Below, one piece after another: positions 61,470-64,000 of a stretch of DNA of 64,000 bases. Each line of letters opens with the position of its first letter. Within the stretch, counting starts at the first letter, position 1. The DNA lies in assembly GCF_039973015.1 (NCBI RefSeq), contig NZ_JBDWLT010000008.1:62001-126000 (forward strand), written 5' to 3'. The notes beneath the pieces were generated by a model. The model did not search any database, was not told where the DNA came from, and saw only the letters and a list, made by a program, of their open reading frames with translations. This DNA is from Parvibaculum sp039973015 (GTDB lineage: Bacteria; Pseudomonadota; Alphaproteobacteria; Parvibaculales; Parvibaculaceae). Made by a program: the position numbers and the translations under genes.

Positions 61470-64000
61470 ATGCGCAACGAAGACCCCCGCCCCATCCGCC
61501 TGAAGGATTATCAGGTTCCCGCCTTCGCCACGCATGAGGTCATGCTCGATATCGAGCTCGATCCGAAGGCTACAAGGGTCCATGCCACGCTGAAGATGGA
61601 GCGCAATCCGGCCAGCACGGACAGGCAGGCGCCGCTGAAGCTCGACGGTGAGAAGCTGAAACTTCTCGAAGTGAAGATCGATGGCGAAGTGCTGGGCGCG
61701 AACCGCTACAGCGTGGACGCGGAGAGCCTGACCATTCACGACGCGCCGGAGGGCAAGTTCACGCTCGAAACGGTGACGAATTGCGCGCCTGAAGAAAACA
61801 CGGCGCTGGAGGGGCTCTACCTCACTGACGGCATCTATTGCACGCAATGCGAGGCGGAGGGCTTCCGCCGCATCACCTATTATCTCGACCGGCCGGACAA
61901 CATGGCCGTGTTCCGCACCCGCATCACGGGAGACCGGAAGAGCGAGCCGGTGCTGCTTTCCAATGGCAATCCGGTGAAGAAGGGCAAGACGAAGGACGGG
62001 CGGCATTTCGTCGAATGGCACGACCCCTTCCCGAAGCCTTCCTATCTCTTTGCGCTGGTGGCGGGCGACCTTGCCCATGTGGAAGACAAGTTCATCACCA
62101 TGTCCGGCCGCGAGGTGACGCTGCGCATCTTCGTCGAAAAAGGCAATGAAGACCGCTGCGCCTATGCGATGGAGGCGCTGAAGCGCTCCATGAAATGGGA
62201 CGAGGAACGCTTCGGCCGCGAATACGATCTCGACATCTTCATGATCGTCGCGGTGAGCGCCTTCAACATGGGGGCGATGGAGAACAAGGGCCTCAACGTC
62301 TTCAACGACAAATATATTCTGGCGCGGCCCGACACGGCGACGGACGCCGACTATGCGGCGATCGAGGCGATCATCGCGCATGAATATTTCCACAACTGGA
62401 CCGGCAACCGGATTACCTGCCGGGACTGGTTTCAGCTTTGCCTGAAGGAAGGACTGACCGTTTTCCGCGATCAGGAATTCACGAGCGACATGCGCTCGCG
62501 CCCGGTAAAGCGGATCTCGGATGTGCGGCTGCTGCGCGCGCATCAGTTTCCCGAAGACGGCGGACCGCTGGCGCATCCCGTGCGGCCGGACAGCTATATC
62601 GAGATCAACAATTTCTATACGGCGACCGTTTACGAGAAGGGCGCCGAGCTCTGCCGCATGATCCATACGATGGCGGGACCGAAGCGTTTCCGCAAAGGCA
62701 TGGATCTCTATTTCGAGCGCCATGACGGTGAAGCGGCGACAGTGGAAGATTTCCTCGATGCGCTGGCGGACGGGGCGAAGCTCGACCTCACGCAGTTCAA
62801 GCGCTGGTACTGGCAGTCCGGCACGCCGGAAGTGCTGGCCTCCGGGCGCTACGACGCGGCGCGCAAGACCTATACGCTGAAGATGAGCCAGGTGTGCCAG
62901 CCGACACCGGGACAGCGCGTGAAAGAGCCGTTCCACATTCCCGTTGCGGTCGGCCTTGCCGGCCCGGACGGCAAGGACATTCCCCTGACGCTGGACGGCG
63001 AGGAGAAGCCGGGCGCGAAAACGCGCGTGCTGCACCTCACCGAACGCGAAGGCACATGGCGTTTCAAGAATGTACCCGAAAAGCCGGTGCCCTCGATCCT
63101 GCGCGGGTTCACCGCGCCGGTGAAGCTCGACGCGAACCTCAAGGAACGCGACCTCGTGTTCCTGATGAAGCATGACAGTGACAGCTTCAACCGCTGGGAA
63201 GCGGCGCAACGCTATGCGACGAACCTGCTCACGCGCATGGTTGAAGCGGCGAAGGACGGCAGCACGCCGCGCAAGGGAACGGCATTTGCCGAGATGGTGC
63301 ATGACCTTCTCAGCGCGAAGAAGATCGACCCCGATTTCGTGGCGCAGATCATCCTGCTGCCGAGCGAACAGACGCTGGCACAGATCATCGGGCAGGATGT
63401 GGATGTCGATGCGATCCACGCCGCGCGCGAGGCGCTGCGCCTTGCCATCGCGGCACATGCGAAGGATGCGCTCCTCTCCGCCTATACGCGCATGGAAGTG
63501 ACGGGAGCGTACAATCCCGACGCGGCAGATGCCGGCAAGCGCGCACTCAGGAATGCCTGCCTCGGCTATCTTGCCGCCGCGCCGGGCGATGAGGGCGTGA
63601 CGCTCGCGGCCGAACAGTTCCGCCATGCGACGAACATGACGGATTCCATCGCCGCGCTTTCCGTGCTCTCGCATATCGATTGCCCGGAACGCGAAGAGGC
63701 GCTTTCCACCTTCTACGAACGCTGGAAGGACAACCACCTCGTCATGGACAAGTGGCTCGCGATCCAGGCGATGTCGTCGCTGCCGGGAACGCTGGACGAG
63801 GTGAAGCGCCTCACGCAGCACCCCGCCTTCACGATGAAGAACCCGAACAAGGTGCGCTCGCTCATCACGAGCTTCGCCAGCGCCAACCAGCTGCACTTCC
63901 ACGATGCGAAAGGCGCGGGCTACCGCTTTGTGGCCGACAAGGTGCTGGAACTCGACAAGCTGAACCCGCAGGTGGCGGCCCGGCTTCTGGGCGCCTTCAA
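61470..64000 (+). CDS. pepN: Aminopeptidase N (M1 family), 3' end cut by the window edge
   Basis: The frame is open from ATG 61470 to the right edge: 843 codons of an expected 870-890, so only a short C-terminal piece is missing. The N-terminal beta domain contains TALEGLYLTDGIYCTQCEAE and FRRITYYLDRPDNMA. The exopeptidase motif is GAMEN. The zinc site is HEYFHNWTGNR with the third ligand Glu in CLKEGLTVFRDQEF. The usual active-site Tyr is in YTATVYEKGAE. This is the proteobacterial PepN type, a cytoplasmic zinc aminopeptidase. A TATATAG box near 61430 is a possible -10 element. Confidence 0.95.
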   Translation, partial: MRNEDPRPIRLKDYQVPAFATHEVMLDIELDPKATRVHATLKMERNPASTDRQAPLKLDGEKLKLLEVKIDGEVLGANRYSVDAESLTIHDAPEGKFTLETVTNCAPEENTALEGLYLTDGIYCTQCEAEGFRRITYYLDRPDNMAVFRTRITGDRKSEPVLLSNGNPVKKGKTKDGRHFVEWHDPFPKPSYLFALVAGDLAHVEDKFITMSGREVTLRIFVEKGNEDRCAYAMEALKRSMKWDEERFGREYDLDIFMIVAVSAFNMGAMENKGLNVFNDKYILARPDTATDADYAAIEAIIAHEYFHNWTGNRITCRDWFQLCLKEGLTVFRDQEFTSDMRSRPVKRISDVRLLRAHQFPEDGGPLAHPVRPDSYIEINNFYTATVYEKGAELCRMIHTMAGPKRFRKGMDLYFERHDGEAATVEDFLDALADGAKLDLTQFKRWYWQSGTPEVLASGRYDAARKTYTLKMSQVCQPTPGQRVKEPFHIPVAVGLAGPDGKDIPLTLDGEEKPGAKTRVLHLTEREGTWRFKNVPEKPVPSILRGFTAPVKLDANLKERDLVFLMKHDSDSFNRWEAAQRYATNLLTRMVEAAKDGSTPRKGTAFAEMVHDLLSAKKIDPDFVAQIILLPSEQTLAQIIGQDVDVDAIHAAREALRLAIAAHAKDALLSAYTRMEVTGAYNPDAADAGKRALRNACLGYLAAAPGDEGVTLAAEQFRHATNMTDSIAALSVLSHIDCPEREEALSTFYERWKDNHLVMDKWLAIQAMSSLPGTLDEVKRLTQHPAFTMKNPNKVRSLITSFASANQLHFHDAKGAGYRFVADKVLELDKLNPQVAARLLGAF

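Noticed and set aside
61425..63902. An 825-codon open frame on the minus strand
   Set aside because: It is antisense to pepN, whose M1 motifs (GAMEN, HEYFHNWTGNR) are in the plus-strand frame. The frame is rich in Arg, His and Ala and has no recognisable domain; it arises from high GC at third codon positions.

Overview
The window comes from a high-GC Gram-negative alphaproteobacterium, probably of the Hyphomicrobiales. A Parvibaculum-like organism would fit, because of the rkp-type capsule genes, the OmpW protein, the acyl-CoA dehydrogenases, the Baeyer-Villiger-type monooxygenase and the intergenic palindromes, but the species assignment is inference. About two thirds of the window (1 to about 44.5 kb) is one large surface-polysaccharide (capsule/K-antigen) locus. 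The rest is ordinary chromosomal gene content.

Layout. (i) 1-14013, minus strand: a polymer-specific operon that is AT-richer in places. It encodes a 2599-residue multidomain enzyme (sulfotransferase, WYL-type repeats, GT2, GT4, two duplicated GT-A-like units, another transferase-like unit and an alginate-lyase-like domain), two more sulfotransferase-like proteins, two methyltransferases, a GT61 enzyme and a repeat-bearing glycosyltransferase cut by the left edge. (ii) 14358-17841, plus strand: a complete dTDP-L-rhamnose operon, rfbC-rfbB-rfbD-rfbA. (iii) 18118-26858, plus strand: a one-module type I polyketide/fatty-acid synthase (RkpA type) translationally coupled to an alpha-oxoamine synthase (RkpG type). 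(iv) 40135 down to 26874, minus strand: a ten-gene, largely overlapping operon with a GT2, an acetyltransferase, an SDR (RkpH type), a membrane sulfatase-fold protein (RkpI type), KpsS, a TPR-KpsM fusion, KpsT, KpsE, KpsD, a glycosyltransferase and a small lipoprotein. (v) 40245-44491: an intact LpxC homologue, a sulfotransferase and a third repeat-bearing dual glycosyltransferase.

How it works together (inference): rhamnose and other sugars are assembled and sulfated or methylated by the left-hand genes. The chain is built on a Kdo-primed lipid (KpsS) and exported by KpsMT-KpsE-KpsD. RkpA, RkpG and RkpH look like a route to an unusual amino-alcohol (sphingoid-like) lipid made from a polyketide-derived acyl chain, which could serve as a capsule anchor. 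The strongest candidates for something undescribed are the 2599-residue sulfotransferase/glycosyltransferase/lyase fusion and this proposed lipid pathway.

Right-hand flank (44.6-64 kb): a flavin monooxygenase, OmpW, an MltF-type lytic transglycosylase, a G/C-rich tandem repeat, a lower-GC DUF2971 gene, TetR-VOC-GST and Rrf2-methyltransferase gene pairs, a double-methyltransferase protein, a MarR regulator divergent from a DUF899 fragment and a GST, cbpA-cbpM, two acyl-CoA dehydrogenases, a hypothetical protein, and pepN cut by the right edge. No tRNA, rRNA, CRISPR array, transposase or integrase was seen.
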